Source: Janthinobacterium sp. LM6
Lineage (GTDB): Bacteria; Pseudomonadota; Gammaproteobacteria; Burkholderiales; Burkholderiaceae_D
Length of the DNA stretch: 64,000 nt
Direction: 5' to 3'
Assembly (NCBI RefSeq): GCF_002002885.1
Contig: NZ_CP019510.1
Location: 3,658,001-3,722,000, forward strand
Part shown: positions 7,562 to 16,642 of the stretch, in pieces
Numbering within the stretch: the first letter of the stretch is position 1
Layout of the letters: every line of letters starts with the position of its first letter
Notes under the pieces: generated by a model
The model's database searches: none
What the model was told of the DNA's origin: nothing
The model's input: the letters and a program-made list of their open reading frames with translations, nothing else
Translations under genes and position numbers: made by a program

Positions 7562-8691
7562 GCTGGACCGATTCCTTGGAACAATTTAGTTTCTTTTGCC
7601 AGGTCCGCGCCCGGCTGCAAGCCTGCCTTCTTGGCGGCGGCGAAGTCGAGCATGCGCTTGATCGAGCGCACGGCCAGCTGGCCGACGGCAGGATCGACGT
7701 GGATTTCGTTGTGCATGTTTTCCAGCGTCTGCGCCAGGTTCAGCAAGCCGTTCATGGCCATCCACGGGCAGTGCGCGCAGCTTTTGCAGGTGGCGCTGTT
7801 GCCGGCCGTGGGCGCTTCGATGAAACGTTTTCCTGGCGCGGCCGCGCGCATCTTGTGCAGGATGCCGTTGTCGGTGGCGACAATGAAGGTGTCCGTGTCC
7901 ATGGTTTGCGCTGCCGCAATCATTTGCGACGTGGAACCGACCATGTCGGCCAGCGCCACCACGTTGGCGGGCGACTCCGGATGCACGAGCACCTTGGCTT
8001 GCGGATACTCTTCCTTGAGCAAATCGAGTTCGATGCCCTTGAATTCGTCGTGCACGAGGCAGCTGCCCTGCCACAGCAGCATGTCGGCGCCCGTTTCCTT
8101 CTGGATATACGACCCCAGGTGCTTGTCGGGTGCCCACAGGATTTTCTTGCCCTGCGCATGCAAATGGGCAACGATGTCGAGGCCGATGGACGACGTCACC
8201 ATCCAGTCCGCGCGCGCTTTGACCGCTGCACTGGTGTTGGCGTAGACGACGACGGTGCGGTCCGGATGGGCGTCGCAAAAGGCCGTGAATTCATCCACCG
8301 GGCAGCCCAGGTCGAGCGAACAGGTCGCGTCGAGGTCGGGCATCAATACCGTTTTCTCGGGACTGAGGATTTTCGCCGTTTCGCCCATGAAGCGCACGCC
8401 GGCCACGACCAGGGTCTTGGCCGGATGGTCGCGCCCGAAGCGGGCCATTTCCAGGGAATCGGAGACGCAGCCGCCCGTGGCTTCCGCCAGGTCTTGCAGG
8501 TCAGCATCAACGTAGTAGTGGGCAACGAGCACGGCTTCGCGCTCGATCAGCAAGCGCTTGATGCGCGTGATCAGTTCGGCTTTTTCAGCCGGGGAAGGCG
8601 TCGCTGGCGTGCGTGCCCAGGCGTGGGCAGTGCAGCTGGCTCCGTCTTGTGGATGTTCGTACTCGACGGATTTGATGGCTAAAGTTTGCAT
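7558..8691 (-). CDS. nadA: Quinolinate synthase
   Basis: NadA is a [4Fe-4S] enzyme that condenses iminoaspartate with dihydroxyacetone phosphate to quinolinate. The 377-residue protein shows [14 protein letters not shown] near the start, [21 protein letters not shown] and [13 protein letters not shown], which contain the cluster-binding cysteines. The ATG at 8691 is used because upstream in-frame codons run into the repeat region and do not resemble NadA. No nadB (aspartate oxidase) lies in the window, so iminoaspartate must come from a gene elsewhere. Confidence 0.95.
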   Translation of the reverse strand: MQTLAIKSVEYEHPQDGASCTAHAWARTPATPSPAEKAELITRIKRLLIEREAVLVAHYYVDADLQDLAEATGGCVSDSLEMARFGRDHPAKTLVVAGVRFMGETAKILSPEKTVLMPDLDATCSLDLGCPVDEFTAFCDAHPDRTVVVYANTSAAVKARADWMVTSSIGLDIVAHLHAQGKKILWAPDKHLGSYIQKETGADMLLWQGSCLVHDEFKGIELDLLKEEYPQAKVLVHPESPANVVALADMVGSTSQMIAAAQTMDTDTFIVATDNGILHKMRAAAPGKRFIEAPTAGNSATCKSCAHCPWMAMNGLLNLAQTLENMHNEIHVDPAVGQLAVRSIKRMLDFAAAKKAGLQPGADLAKETKLFQGIGPA

Positions 8692-8810
8692 GGCTGTGTC
8701 AAACAAAAACGGGATAGACCGGCACGATTGCAATAAAGCAGGTGCGCCGGAACGAAAGGACCGCGGCGCGTCGGTGTGGTGATACCAGAGTACACCACCA
8801 GCTTTCCAAA

Positions 8811-8926
8811 CGCCTGATAAAACCGTAGCGAGCGGCAGCGATTTATGGCCGAGAAGCACAACCGTGCTGAAGCACGGTGAGCATCACAGGCCGCAAAGCG
8901 CAACGCGCAGTAGGTTTGATCAGGCG
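8811..8926 (-). repeat. Structured intergenic repeat, copy B
   Basis: Read on the minus strand, this copy begins 1 base after the ybiT stop codon. Outer arms CGCCTGATCAAACC and GGTTTTATCAGGCG pair at 13 of 14 positions. The central hairpin is CCGTGC-TTCA-GCACGG, which differs from copies A and C yet stays paired. The conserved inner arm contains GCGCTTTGCGGCCTG and TGCCGCTCGCTACG. It ends about 120 bases before the nadA start. Confidence 0.85.
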
Positions 8927-8927
8927 T

Positions 8928-10526
8928 TTAATCGATACCCTGGCTCTTCAGGTAGTCTTCGTAATTGCCGCGGTAATCGACCACTTCATCTTCCTTGATC
9001 TCGATGATGCGGTTGGCCAGCGAAGAGACGAATTCGCGGTCATGCGACACGAAGATCAGGGTGCCCGCGTATTTTTCCAGCGCGATGTTCAGCGATTCGA
9101 TCGATTCCATGTCCATGTGGTTGGTCGGCTCATCGAGCATCAGCACGTTGTGGCGGCCCAGCATCAGCTTGCCGTACATCATGCGGCCCTTCTCGCCACC
9201 GGACAGCACCTTGACGGCCTTCTTGACATCGTCGCCGCCGAACAGCAAACGGCCCAGGATGGAGCGCACGGCCTGGTCGTCGTCGCCCTCTTTCGTCCAC
9301 TGGCCGATCCAGTCGGTCAGGTTCGTATCCTTGGCGAAATCTTCCGTCGGATCTTGCGGCATGTAGCCCACGTTGGCGTTTTCCGCCCACTTCACGCGGC
9401 CCTGGTCCGGCTGCAGGCCGGCGATGTCGCCCGCGATGCAGCGCAGCATGGTGGTCTTGCCGGCGCCGTTGGCGCCGATGATGGCGATGCGCTCGCCCGC
9501 TTCAACCATGATGCTGAAATTCTTGAACAGCTGGCGGTCGAAGCCTTTCGAGATATTCTCGACTTCCACGGCCAGGCGGTGCAATTTCTTTTCGCCGTCG
9601 AAACGCACGAACGGATAGGCGCGCGACGATGGCTTGATGTCGTCGACCTTGATCTTTTCGATCTGCTTGGCGCGCGACGTGGCCTGGCGGGCCTTCGATT
9701 TGTTCGCGGCGAAGCGGCGCACGAATTCCTGCAGCTCGGCAACCTTGTCTTTCGCTTTCGCGTTGTTGGCCAGCTGCTGGTTGCGCGCCTGGGTCGAGGC
9801 GAACATGTACTCGTCGTAGTTGCCTGGATAAATCTTCAGGGTGCCGTAATCCATGTCGGCCACGTGCGTGCACACCTGGTTCAGGAAGTGGCGATCATGG
9901 GAAATGATGATCATGGTGGAGTTGCGCTCGTTGAGCACGTCTTCCAGCCAGCGAATCGTGTTGATGTCCAGGTTATTCGTCGGTTCGTCGAGCAGCAGGA
10001 TGTCCGGGTTCGAGAACAGCGCCTGCGCCAGCAGCACGCGCAGCTTCCAGCCTGGCGAGACATTGCTCATCGGGCCTTGATGCAGGTCAATGGCGACGCC
10101 GGCGCCCAGCAGCAGTTCGCCCGCGCGCGACTCGGCCGTGTAGCCGTCGTATTCGGAAACTTTGCCTTCCAGCTCGGCGGCCTGCATGTAGTCGTCGTCC
10201 GTCGCTTCCGGGTTCGCGTAGATCGCGTCGCGTTGCTGGATGGCGGCCCACATTTCCGTGTGGCCCATCATGACGACGTCGAGGACGCGCATGTCTTCAA
10301 ACGCAAACTGATCCTGGCGCAGCTTGCCCAGGCGCTCGTTGGTATCGAGCATGACGTTGCCGCCCGACGGATCCAGGTCGCCGCCCAGGATCTTCATGAA
10401 CGTCGACTTGCCGCAGCCGTTCGCGCCGATCAAACCATAGCGGTTGCCGTCGCCGAACTTGACGGAGATATTCTCAAACAATGGCTTGGCGCCAAACTGC
10501 ATCGTAATATTTGCGGTTGAAAGCAT
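8928..10526 (-). CDS. ybiT: ABC-F family ATPase YbiT
   Basis: The 532-residue protein has two ABC nucleotide-binding domains and no membrane segment, as in ABC-F translation factors that act in the ribosomal E site. Domain 1 has Walker [10 protein letters not shown] (about 34-42) and [12 protein letters not shown]. Domain 2 has [18 protein letters not shown] and [12 protein letters not shown]. The opening [20 protein letters not shown] and the end [10 protein letters not shown]...[11 protein letters not shown] match E. coli YbiT closely, better than EttA or Uup. It is monocistronic, with a TATAAT upstream and a structured repeat just after the stop. Confidence 0.93.
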   Translation of the reverse strand: MLSTANITMQFGAKPLFENISVKFGDGNRYGLIGANGCGKSTFMKILGGDLDPSGGNVMLDTNERLGKLRQDQFAFEDMRVLDVVMMGHTEMWAAIQQRDAIYANPEATDDDYMQAAELEGKVSEYDGYTAESRAGELLLGAGVAIDLHQGPMSNVSPGWKLRVLLAQALFSNPDILLLDEPTNNLDINTIRWLEDVLNERNSTMIIISHDRHFLNQVCTHVADMDYGTLKIYPGNYDEYMFASTQARNQQLANNAKAKDKVAELQEFVRRFAANKSKARQATSRAKQIEKIKVDDIKPSSRAYPFVRFDGEKKLHRLAVEVENISKGFDRQLFKNFSIMVEAGERIAIIGANGAGKTTMLRCIAGDIAGLQPDQGRVKWAENANVGYMPQDPTEDFAKDTNLTDWIGQWTKEGDDDQAVRSILGRLLFGGDDVKKAVKVLSGGEKGRMMYGKLMLGRHNVLMLDEPTNHMDMESIESLNIALEKYAGTLIFVSHDREFVSSLANRIIEIKEDEVVDYRGNYEDYLKSQGID

Positions 10527-10578
10527 GTGATATTAGGTCTTTATTCAGTTAAAACAGCTAGTTAAGTACTTTTCCTCC

Positions 10579-10584
10579 ATTATA
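10579..10584 (-). promoter_or_regulatory. -10 element of ybiT
   Basis: A perfect TATAAT on the minus strand lies 53 bases before the ybiT ATG in an AT-rich leader. No clear -35 hexamer is visible. Confidence 0.45.
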
Positions 10585-10749
10585 CAGCACCCACCCTCTT
10601 CCACTCTATAGTGGCCCGGCAAGCGCAGCCGGAGCCTATGCGCAGGCATGCAGCACAGAAATAATGGCAAGAAAATATGATTGCCGTATTCCCATTTAGC
10701 CGCTACGCTGCGTGGCATTGTTTTCTACCCTTCACCTCACAGGCATCAC

Positions 10750-11292
10750 TTGAAAAAAATCACCATCGCCGCCGCCGTGGCCGCCATTGCCATTGCCGCC
10801 ACCGCCTACGCTTCGCCGTACTACACCTTGCACCAGATCAAGACCGCGCTGGCCGAGCGCAACGCCGACGCGCTGGCCGCACACGTGGACTTCTCCGCCC
10901 TGCGCGCCAGCGTCAAGACGCAGCTGGAAGCGAGCATGGCGCGCAGCATCGAGGCGACCGCCGGCAGCGGCAACCCGCTGGCCGCGCTGGGCCAGTCGAT
11001 CGCCAGCGCCATGCTGGGCAAGATGGTCGACACCATGGTCTCGCCCGCCGGCGTGGTGGCGCTGGTCAACAAGAGCGCCGTCAGCCCGCAAGCAAGTAAC
11101 ACGGCAGATGGGCCCGCCGATGGCGCACGCAAGAAGGCCGACTATTCTGCCGGCTATGCCGGCCTGAACACCTTCATCGTGCGGGCGAAGGATGGCAATG
11201 CGCAGGAAGGCGCGCTGGTCCTGCTGCGCCACGGCGTGTGGGGCTGGAAGCTGAGTTCGATCGAGATTGCGTCGGCGATGGCCGCACGCTAG
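10750..11292 (+). CDS. Exported DUF2939-like protein
   Basis: The 180-residue protein opens with a signal peptide or anchor (KKITIAAAVAAIAIAATAYA). A YYTLHQIKTALAERNADALAAHVDF segment follows, typical of DUF2939 proteins, which are small envelope proteins of unknown function. The C-terminal part (LNTFIVRAKDG, LLRHGVWGWKLSSIEI) also fits. The TTG at 10750 is proposed because it starts the signal sequence directly; a longer frame from 10681 adds a non-hydrophobic lead and is less likely. The ribosome site is weak. Confidence 0.7.
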   Translation: MKKITIAAAVAAIAIAATAYASPYYTLHQIKTALAERNADALAAHVDFSALRASVKTQLEASMARSIEATAGSGNPLAALGQSIASAMLGKMVDTMVSPAGVVALVNKSAVSPQASNTADGPADGARKKADYSAGYAGLNTFIVRAKDGNAQEGALVLLRHGVWGWKLSSIEIASAMAAR

Positions 11293-11361
11293 AAGAAGCG
11301 CGCATGCGCAGGCAATCTGATACACAATGCGTGCCACTTGTATCCGATTGCAGGAGATTTC

Positions 11362-12036
11362 ATGCTGAAACACACGACCCTGGCGCTGGCCATGGCCTTG
11401 GCCTTGGCCTTGGCCGGCGCCGCACCATCCGCCCACGCCCACGATGGGATCGCCGCCGCCGAGCGCAGCCACTCCGTTGCCGCGCGCATGCAGGCGGAAA
11501 CGTCCAGCGCCGCCGATCCGGACGCCCCGGCACTGCTGCCCGTGCCCAGCGACATTTCGCTGGCCGAGCTGGAGCGCCGCCTGGCGCTGGGGCAGGCGCA
11601 GGCCGCTGAAAAACACCTTGGCAGCGCGCTCGATCCGGCCGTGTTGAGCACCCTGGCGCAGCAGATGGGGTGCCACGATATCGTCGGCATGCAGCCGTTC
11701 GGTTTCCCGCTGGAACAGGCGCAAGCGACCGTCCTGAGCGGCGCGCACCTGCTGGCGAGGTGCCCGGACCGGGCTTATGTGACGATCACGGCCATGTCGA
11801 TGGCCGGCAAGACGGGCAAGCGCGCCCATATTTCGCCGCAATCGTTCAAACAGCAGGTCGATGGCAGGCCCGCGCGGCGCCTGTACTACAAGGCGCCCAA
11901 CGGCCGCCAGAAGGAGTCGCTGACCATCATCGACGGCAGTTATGCATATGCGCTCGAGTACTGGTCGCTCGATGACAGCCAGCAACGCGGCATGGTCGGC
12001 ATGCGCCGGATGGAAACATTGACGTTGCCGCAATAA
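11362..12036 (+). CDS. Secreted protein of unknown function
   Basis: The 224-residue protein has a clear signal peptide (LALAMALALALAGAAPSAHA, about residues 6-26) and no recognised domain. The mature part has an acidic linker, a helical LAELERRLALGQAQAAEKHLG region and a C-terminal half rich in strands, with one Cys pair (MGCHDI and LARCPDRAYV) that may form a disulfide. The ATG at 11362 follows CAGGAG. It lies between two unrelated genes and probably has its own transcript. Confidence 0.7.
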   Translation: MLKHTTLALAMALALALAGAAPSAHAHDGIAAAERSHSVAARMQAETSSAADPDAPALLPVPSDISLAELERRLALGQAQAAEKHLGSALDPAVLSTLAQQMGCHDIVGMQPFGFPLEQAQATVLSGAHLLARCPDRAYVTITAMSMAGKTGKRAHISPQSFKQQVDGRPARRLYYKAPNGRQKESLTIIDGSYAYALEYWSLDDSQQRGMVGMRRMETLTLPQ

Positions 12037-12099
12037 AACAGGCGCGAACAGGTGAAATACTGTATATTCATACAGTTATTTATTATCCCCTTTTCGAGC

Positions 12100-12546
12100 A
12101 TGCCCGCACACCCGCCCATCCAATTACCCTACACCATCTGCATCAGCGCCACGATCGACGCGGAGGTCGAGCAAACCATCCTCGAGGGCTTGAATGCCTA
12201 CAACGACGTCATCACCGGCTATAGCGACAGGCAGGTATTGAGTGTCGTCGTGCGCGACCGCGACAGCCAGCGGGTGCTGGGCGGCGCCATGGGCCGGACC
12301 TCGCTGGGCCTGCTGTTTCTCGATTTGTTTTATTTGCCCGCCGCCTTGCGGGGACTGGGGCTGGGCAGCCAGATACTGGCGCAATTCGAAGAGGAAGGAC
12401 GCCGGCGCGGCTGCGCCTCGGCGGTGCTGTACACCATCAGTTTCCAGGCGCCCGAATTTTACGAGCGGCGCGGCTGGCGCCGCTTCGGTGACATCGCCTG
12501 CAGTCCGGAAGGGACGAGCCGCGTATTCATGAGCAAGACCTTGTAG
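12100..12546 (+). CDS. GNAT-family N-acetyltransferase
   Basis: The 148-residue protein has the GNAT core: DLFYLPAALRGLGLGSQIL is the acetyl-CoA-binding loop region and SFQAPEFYERRGWRRFG is the C-terminal motif. Length is normal for a single-domain GNAT. The ATG at 12100 is chosen because residues before it in the longer frame (from 12052) look like untranslated leader. The substrate is unknown. It converges on the DUF3334 gene, with a long hairpin between them. Confidence 0.8.
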   Translation: MPAHPPIQLPYTICISATIDAEVEQTILEGLNAYNDVITGYSDRQVLSVVVRDRDSQRVLGGAMGRTSLGLLFLDLFYLPAALRGLGLGSQILAQFEEEGRRRGCASAVLYTISFQAPEFYERRGWRRFGDIACSPEGTSRVFMSKTL

Positions 12547-12555
12547 GCCGTAAAC

Positions 12556-12593
12556 GACAATGGCTGGCGGCAAACCTGCCGCCAGCCATTGTC
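12556..12593. terminator. Long hairpin between convergent genes, possible bidirectional terminator
   Basis: A perfect 17-bp stem (GACAATGGCTGGCGGCA with its complement) with an AACC loop fills the 59-base gap between two convergent genes. No T-tract follows on either strand, so it is not a classical intrinsic terminator. It may block converging transcripts or stabilise 3' ends. Confidence 0.6.
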
Positions 12594-12605
12594 AGCGACA
12601 TCTGC

Positions 12606-13298
12606 TTACATGCCCAGCGATTTGAGCAGGTCGGCGTTGTCGTCGTCTTCCGGTTCCGCTGCGGGCGCGGGAGCAGCGTCGCGTTCGCGGTTCGCGAATT
12701 CGCCATCCATCAGCGAGTCGGCGTCGACTTCGCGCGAATCGAAATCGTGCAACTTGATGAACTCGGTACGGTCGATCGCCAGTTCCAGATAGAAAATATT
12801 GTTCTTTTCCGTATAGAAAGTGACGCGGCGCATTTCCGGGCGGTCCAGCGGCGTATCGACGCTGAGCATCACCTGCTTGTTCAGCACCAGCATCTTCGGC
12901 TGGCTCTGGGTGATATTCGTTTGCAGCTCGCGCCGCACCTTGCCCGTGAAGTCGCCCACGATCTGGTTCATCAGCTCGCCCATGATGTTCGACACTTCGT
13001 CCGACGTGTAGAAGCTGGCCAGCTCCGACTTCGGCATGCCCATGTGCAACATGTAGCGCTCGTAGATTTCCATCGCCGTATCGGCGGCAAAATTGAGCAC
13101 CACCAGGCCCGTGAAACCGCCATCGAACATGACGAAACAGCCGATGTCCGGCTTCAGGCCCGTCTTGGTGATGCGCTGCACCATGCCTGAATAATTGACC
13201 TTGCTTTGCGTTGCAACGTTGAGCACCCGAACCACCGAGTTGCACAAACTCATCAACAAATCTTCTGTACCGTACACAACATCCTTTTCTGCATCCAT
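12606..13298 (-). CDS. DUF3334 family protein, CheX-like motif
   Basis: The 230-residue protein matches my memory of DUF3334 (KPDIGCFVMFDGGFTGLVVLNF, then SDEVSNIMGELMNQIVGDFTGKVRRELQTNITQSQPKML). The GELMNQIVG segment has the E-x2-N arrangement seen in CheC/CheX/FliM phosphatase helices, so a CheY-phosphatase-like fold is possible. The acidic C-terminal tail (EPEDDDNADLLKSLGM) looks like a docking peptide. The ATG at 13298 has AGGAGAGG upstream; the TTG two codons earlier is rejected. No chemotaxis gene is adjacent. Confidence 0.75.
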   Translation of the reverse strand: MDAEKDVVYGTEDLLMSLCNSVVRVLNVATQSKVNYSGMVQRITKTGLKPDIGCFVMFDGGFTGLVVLNFAADTAMEIYERYMLHMGMPKSELASFYTSDEVSNIMGELMNQIVGDFTGKVRRELQTNITQSQPKMLVLNKQVMLSVDTPLDRPEMRRVTFYTEKNNIFYLELAIDRTEFIKLHDFDSREVDADSLMDGEFANRERDAAPAPAAEPEDDDNADLLKSLGM

Positions 13299-13730
13299 GA
13301 GCAACCTCTCCTACTATTTTAAAGATGACAGCACTGTTCCCTGCCCGCCGCGAGCCGAAACCTGACAGTTTCGCTCAGCTGGCGGACGACTTCACCTTTG
13401 CATGCCTGACCTTGCGTGGCGGCGCGCGCCGCGTTGCCGCCGACGCCAACCGCCCTCTTACCTTTTTCTGTATAGAAATAAGTATCATGCGCAGAATACC
13501 CAGATGTAACATTTCCGTCCAGCCATACCTGCATTTACTTGATGATCTGTGCAGAAATACAAAAGCGGCGTTGCCATACGCTGCAAAGCGGCCAGGCATG
13601 CAACATTGTGCGAAAGATCACGCTCTTCGCCCGCCCCGGACACCGTTGCGCGCGGCGCGCCCGGGCGGCATGTTTTATACTGCCGCGCATCAATAGCGCA
13701 AACGCAACATGAATGGAGAGGCAACAGACG
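13299..13730. other. 432-base intergenic region
   Basis: This is the divergent spacer between the DUF3334 gene and the 556-residue unknown. It holds a possible -10 (TATACT, 13676-13681) for the plus-strand gene. Short ORFs on both strands here lack ribosome sites and family resemblance and are not annotated. Confidence 0.5.
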
Positions 13731-15401
13731 ATGAGCACACTGCAAGAACAGGCAACGGCGGAAATGACGGCGGCAATCGAAGCGTGGTTTGCCGAGCGCC
13801 TCAAGCGCACCGACCTGGAAGCCGCCGTGAAGCGGACAACCTTGCAAATGGGAATCTTTAACGATTTCCTGCTCGACTACAAACCGGGACGCACCACGGC
13901 CGACGATTTCCATCTGGCCGATACCGAGGATGTCGCACCGAGGACGCCATCGCGCCTCGATGAAGCCGTCGTGCGCGACAGCATCGCGCCCCGGCTGGCC
14001 GCCCTCGTGCGGGCGAAGCTGGAAACACTGGCCGACACGCCCTTCGTCGATTACCGCTTCAGCTTTCGCGGCAAGTTCCAGACGGCGCAGGGCATGCTGC
14101 ACCTGGACCTGCTCGAATATGTCAACGCAGGCAAGCGCCAGACATTGCTGGAGAACATACACGCGTATGTCGCGCAAAAACTCGAGCACGGCAACCGTCC
14201 GACGAAAAAGCTGGAAACCTTCTTCCTGGCGCGCCACCTGCTCGATCCCCACCTGTTCCCGCAACCCGATATCGCCTGGACGATCACCCAATTCGAGCGC
14301 ATCGAGCAACTGAACAAGTCACGGCCACAGGCGCTGGCAGAACACCGCAGCGATATCATCCAGGCCGTGTCGGCGTGGGCGGAAAAGCAGTTCCTGCCGC
14401 AGTTCTATGATATGCAGCAATCAAGCTACCGTGCCACCGAATACACCTTGAAAACGGGCGCGGCGCTTGACAAGCAGGCGCTGGCGCCCATCGACCTGCT
14501 GCTGTACGGCGCCGTCATGATCTTGCGCCATGAACCGAGCTATGCCAAATCGACAGGCCTGAAATTCCTGGAAATCGCGCGCGAACTGGGCAGCGAGCGG
14601 GCCGTGCGCATGCTCAAGGAAGGCAGCGGCACTTTCGCGCCCGACGCCATCCACCTGAAAAATGCCCAGCTGGAATGCCGCGCCAACGATGTGTTTGCCA
14701 CGATCAGCATCACGATTGCCCAGGAAGAAGAAGGCGCGTATGCGCAGGCGCTCGCGTTCATCACGCATTTGCTGAACAACGGTTTCCCGAAAAACTACCA
14801 GATCAAGCTCAAGTCGAAGGTCAAGGAATATCTGCCCTTGAAAGGCCTGGCCAGGTCCGACACGCACCGCTTCTTTGCCAACGCCCTCGCCCATGCATCC
14901 CTGCAGCCGCAGCTGGAAGCGTATGCGCGCGCGGCCATCGAGCAATTCGAGTTCTATGCCGACACGGAAGGCGAAAAGAATTGCATGCCCGGCAGTTACG
15001 CCACGTTCGGCCTGGGCTTGCTCGACGCCCGTTATTTTCCGCTGGTGCAGCACTACATGGCCAACGTCGACGAGGAACACCAGTCCGTGCAGGACCAGTT
15101 CACGGCCGCCTTCGCCGAACGGCATGGCGTGACGACGGAGTCCGTTCCCGTGCTGGCGGCGTGCCTGCGCGCGTGCACGGATAACGCAAAAGTAAAAATC
15201 CAGGCGGAACTGGAAGAGGTGGAGAAACTGGAGTTGTTCTGCCAGCAACTGCAGGGGCTGGAAGGCTATCTGGTCGAGCACATGCTGTATCCGATCTGGG
15301 GCAAGCTGGAAAAACTGGCCACCTTGGCGCGCAAGGCGCAAGGCCGGCGCAAGGAGCTGCTGCTGGCCTTGCTGGAAGCGGCCAGCAAGGCGGACGCCTG
15401 A
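13731..15401 (+). CDS. Large soluble protein of unknown function, possibly DUF6138
   Basis: The 556-residue protein has no signal peptide or membrane segment and is mostly helical. It starts with EMTAAIEAWFAERLKRTDLE and contains GTFAPDAIHLKNAQLECRAND and a GSYATFGLGLLD region followed by a long C-terminal coiled-coil-like helix (IQAELEEVEKLELFCQQL). From memory it resembles the DUF6138 group, which has no assigned role; this was not verified. GGAGAGG lies 9 bases before the ATG. It has its own promoter region and no operon partner. Confidence 0.6.
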   Translation: MSTLQEQATAEMTAAIEAWFAERLKRTDLEAAVKRTTLQMGIFNDFLLDYKPGRTTADDFHLADTEDVAPRTPSRLDEAVVRDSIAPRLAALVRAKLETLADTPFVDYRFSFRGKFQTAQGMLHLDLLEYVNAGKRQTLLENIHAYVAQKLEHGNRPTKKLETFFLARHLLDPHLFPQPDIAWTITQFERIEQLNKSRPQALAEHRSDIIQAVSAWAEKQFLPQFYDMQQSSYRATEYTLKTGAALDKQALAPIDLLLYGAVMILRHEPSYAKSTGLKFLEIARELGSERAVRMLKEGSGTFAPDAIHLKNAQLECRANDVFATISITIAQEEEGAYAQALAFITHLLNNGFPKNYQIKLKSKVKEYLPLKGLARSDTHRFFANALAHASLQPQLEAYARAAIEQFEFYADTEGEKNCMPGSYATFGLGLLDARYFPLVQHYMANVDEEHQSVQDQFTAAFAERHGVTTESVPVLAACLRACTDNAKVKIQAELEEVEKLELFCQQLQGLEGYLVEHMLYPIWGKLEKLATLARKAQGRRKELLLALLEAASKADA

Positions 15402-15443
15402 GGTGCGCAACCTTCTGTGCGCAACGTTATGACTTTCACCATC

Positions 15444-15449
15444 TATAAT
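15444..15449 (+). promoter_or_regulatory. -10 element of the 15514 gene
   Basis: TATAAT sits 64 bases before the ATG, in the gap after the 556-residue unknown gene. A GCCTTAAGGC palindrome lies in the leader (about 15466-15475). The -35 is not obvious. Confidence 0.45.
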
Positions 15450-15513
15450 GCGCGGCGCCAGAATTGCCTTAAGGCATCTTTTGGTACTTGACATTGAATC
15501 GTGGAGAAAATAC

Positions 15514-16200
15514 ATGCATCAAACACAACAAATATCGCGCACCGTCCTGCTGGCGGCAAGCTTTGCCGCCGCCGTGGCGCTGACCCAGCCCGCCATCGCC
15601 GCCGACGCCGCGGAACTGGCCCCGCTCGATGTGGCCGACTTGTACATCAAGACCATCATCAACCAGGATGAAGCCAGCGTCGCCAAGCTCAACGCCTACC
15701 TGCGCCCTACCCGCCTGGCCGGCCACCAGAGCGCCGAATACGCGTCGTACAGCGACTTGAAGGAAGCGGACGCCAAGTTTCCAACGGAAACGGGCAAGCT
15801 GATCGCCGACCTGTTCCCCGCAGCCATGCGCGCGGCCGTGACGCCGGCCGCCGAATTGCTGGCGGCGAACGTCATCGCCGCCAAGAAGGGCGCCGCGTGC
15901 CAGGCCACCAAGGCGGACCCGGTGACGGTGGAAAATGGCATCCAGACGGCCGCCGTCAGCTTCGAATGCCAGATCGTCAAGGTACCGCTGGCATGGGCGC
16001 CTGCCGCCCAGCAACTGGCGAAGAGCGGCTGCAAGGTCGAGCAATGCAAGGCCGGCCTGCAAAAGATCGCCGCGACCTACACGAGCTCGCCGAAACAGGC
16101 GTGGCGCGCCGTATTTGCCGTCAGCCGCGAAAAGAACTCGGAAGCCTGGCGCAACGATTTCGCGCGCGAAACTTTCGATGAAATCTGGGAATACCTGTAA
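15514..16200 (+). CDS. Secreted protein of unknown function
   Basis: The 228-residue protein has a signal peptide (TVLLAASFAAAVALTQPAIAAD). The mature domain begins LAPLDVADLYIKTIINQDEASVAKLNAYL, a pattern that recalls small lumenal ligand-binding or NTF2-like folds, but I do not recognise a family. Four cysteines (CQATK, FECQIV, GCKVEQC) could form two disulfides, consistent with export. TGGAG precedes the ATG. The next small frame begins 26 bases after the stop. Confidence 0.7.
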   Translation: MHQTQQISRTVLLAASFAAAVALTQPAIAADAAELAPLDVADLYIKTIINQDEASVAKLNAYLRPTRLAGHQSAEYASYSDLKEADAKFPTETGKLIADLFPAAMRAAVTPAAELLAANVIAAKKGAACQATKADPVTVENGIQTAAVSFECQIVKVPLAWAPAAQQLAKSGCKVEQCKAGLQKIAATYTSSPKQAWRAVFAVSREKNSEAWRNDFARETFDEIWEYL

Positions 16201-16225
16201 TCCTTCACTCATCTATGGACTGCCG

Positions 16226-16558
16226 GTGGATAAACCCAAACTGACACCCGTCGCCCAGCCGGCAGGCCTGGCCCTGCTGCGCCTGCTCGATCCCGACCAC
16301 GTGGAAGGCGCGCTGAGCAAGCAGGTATTGGCGCAAGACCTGGCCAGCCTGCACGGCAAGCAATTGCTGGCGCTGCTGCGCCGGCTGCGTGCTGCCCAGT
16401 CCAACCAGCAGGACTATGCGGGCGCCAGCCCGGCGCAGGCCGAGCAGCAGTTCGGCGCCGCCGTCGCCGCCGTCAAGGCGGAGCTGGCCACGCGCCCGCA
16501 CATCCCCAACAAGCAGGAAGCGAAGGCCTTGCGCCAGGCGGCGGCAAAGAAACGCTGA
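16226..16558 (+). CDS. Small protein of unknown function
   Basis: This 110-residue frame would begin with GTG (VDKPKLTPVAQPAG) and contains an alanine- and glutamine-rich helical body ending in a basic tail (KQEAKALRQAAAKKR). No ribosome site is clear. It lies in the space between two secreted proteins and has normal third-position GC bias, which supports it being coding. It has no recognised domain, signal peptide or membrane segment. Confidence 0.5.
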   Translation: MDKPKLTPVAQPAGLALLRLLDPDHVEGALSKQVLAQDLASLHGKQLLALLRRLRAAQSNQQDYAGASPAQAEQQFGAAVAAVKAELATRPHIPNKQEAKALRQAAAKKR

Positions 16559-16596
16559 ACGGGCCTGCGGTGCGCAGGCCGGCGCGGCCCGCCTTC

Positions 16597-16602
16597 TATA
16601 AT
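16597..16602 (+). promoter_or_regulatory. -10 element of the 16643 gene
   Basis: TATAAT lies 40 bases before the ATG at 16643, at a normal leader length. Confidence 0.5.
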
Positions 16603-16642
16603 CGGTGACGCTATTTTGTTTCCCGCACTGAAAGGACTCCCC

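Noticed and set aside
6644..8245. A 533-codon open frame opposite nadC and nadA
   Set aside because: The nadA and nadC frames carry all catalytic motifs; the other frame has none.
13319..13696. Short open frames on both strands in the DUF3334/unknown spacer
   Set aside because: No ribosome sites, no composition typical of genes here and no resemblance to known proteins.
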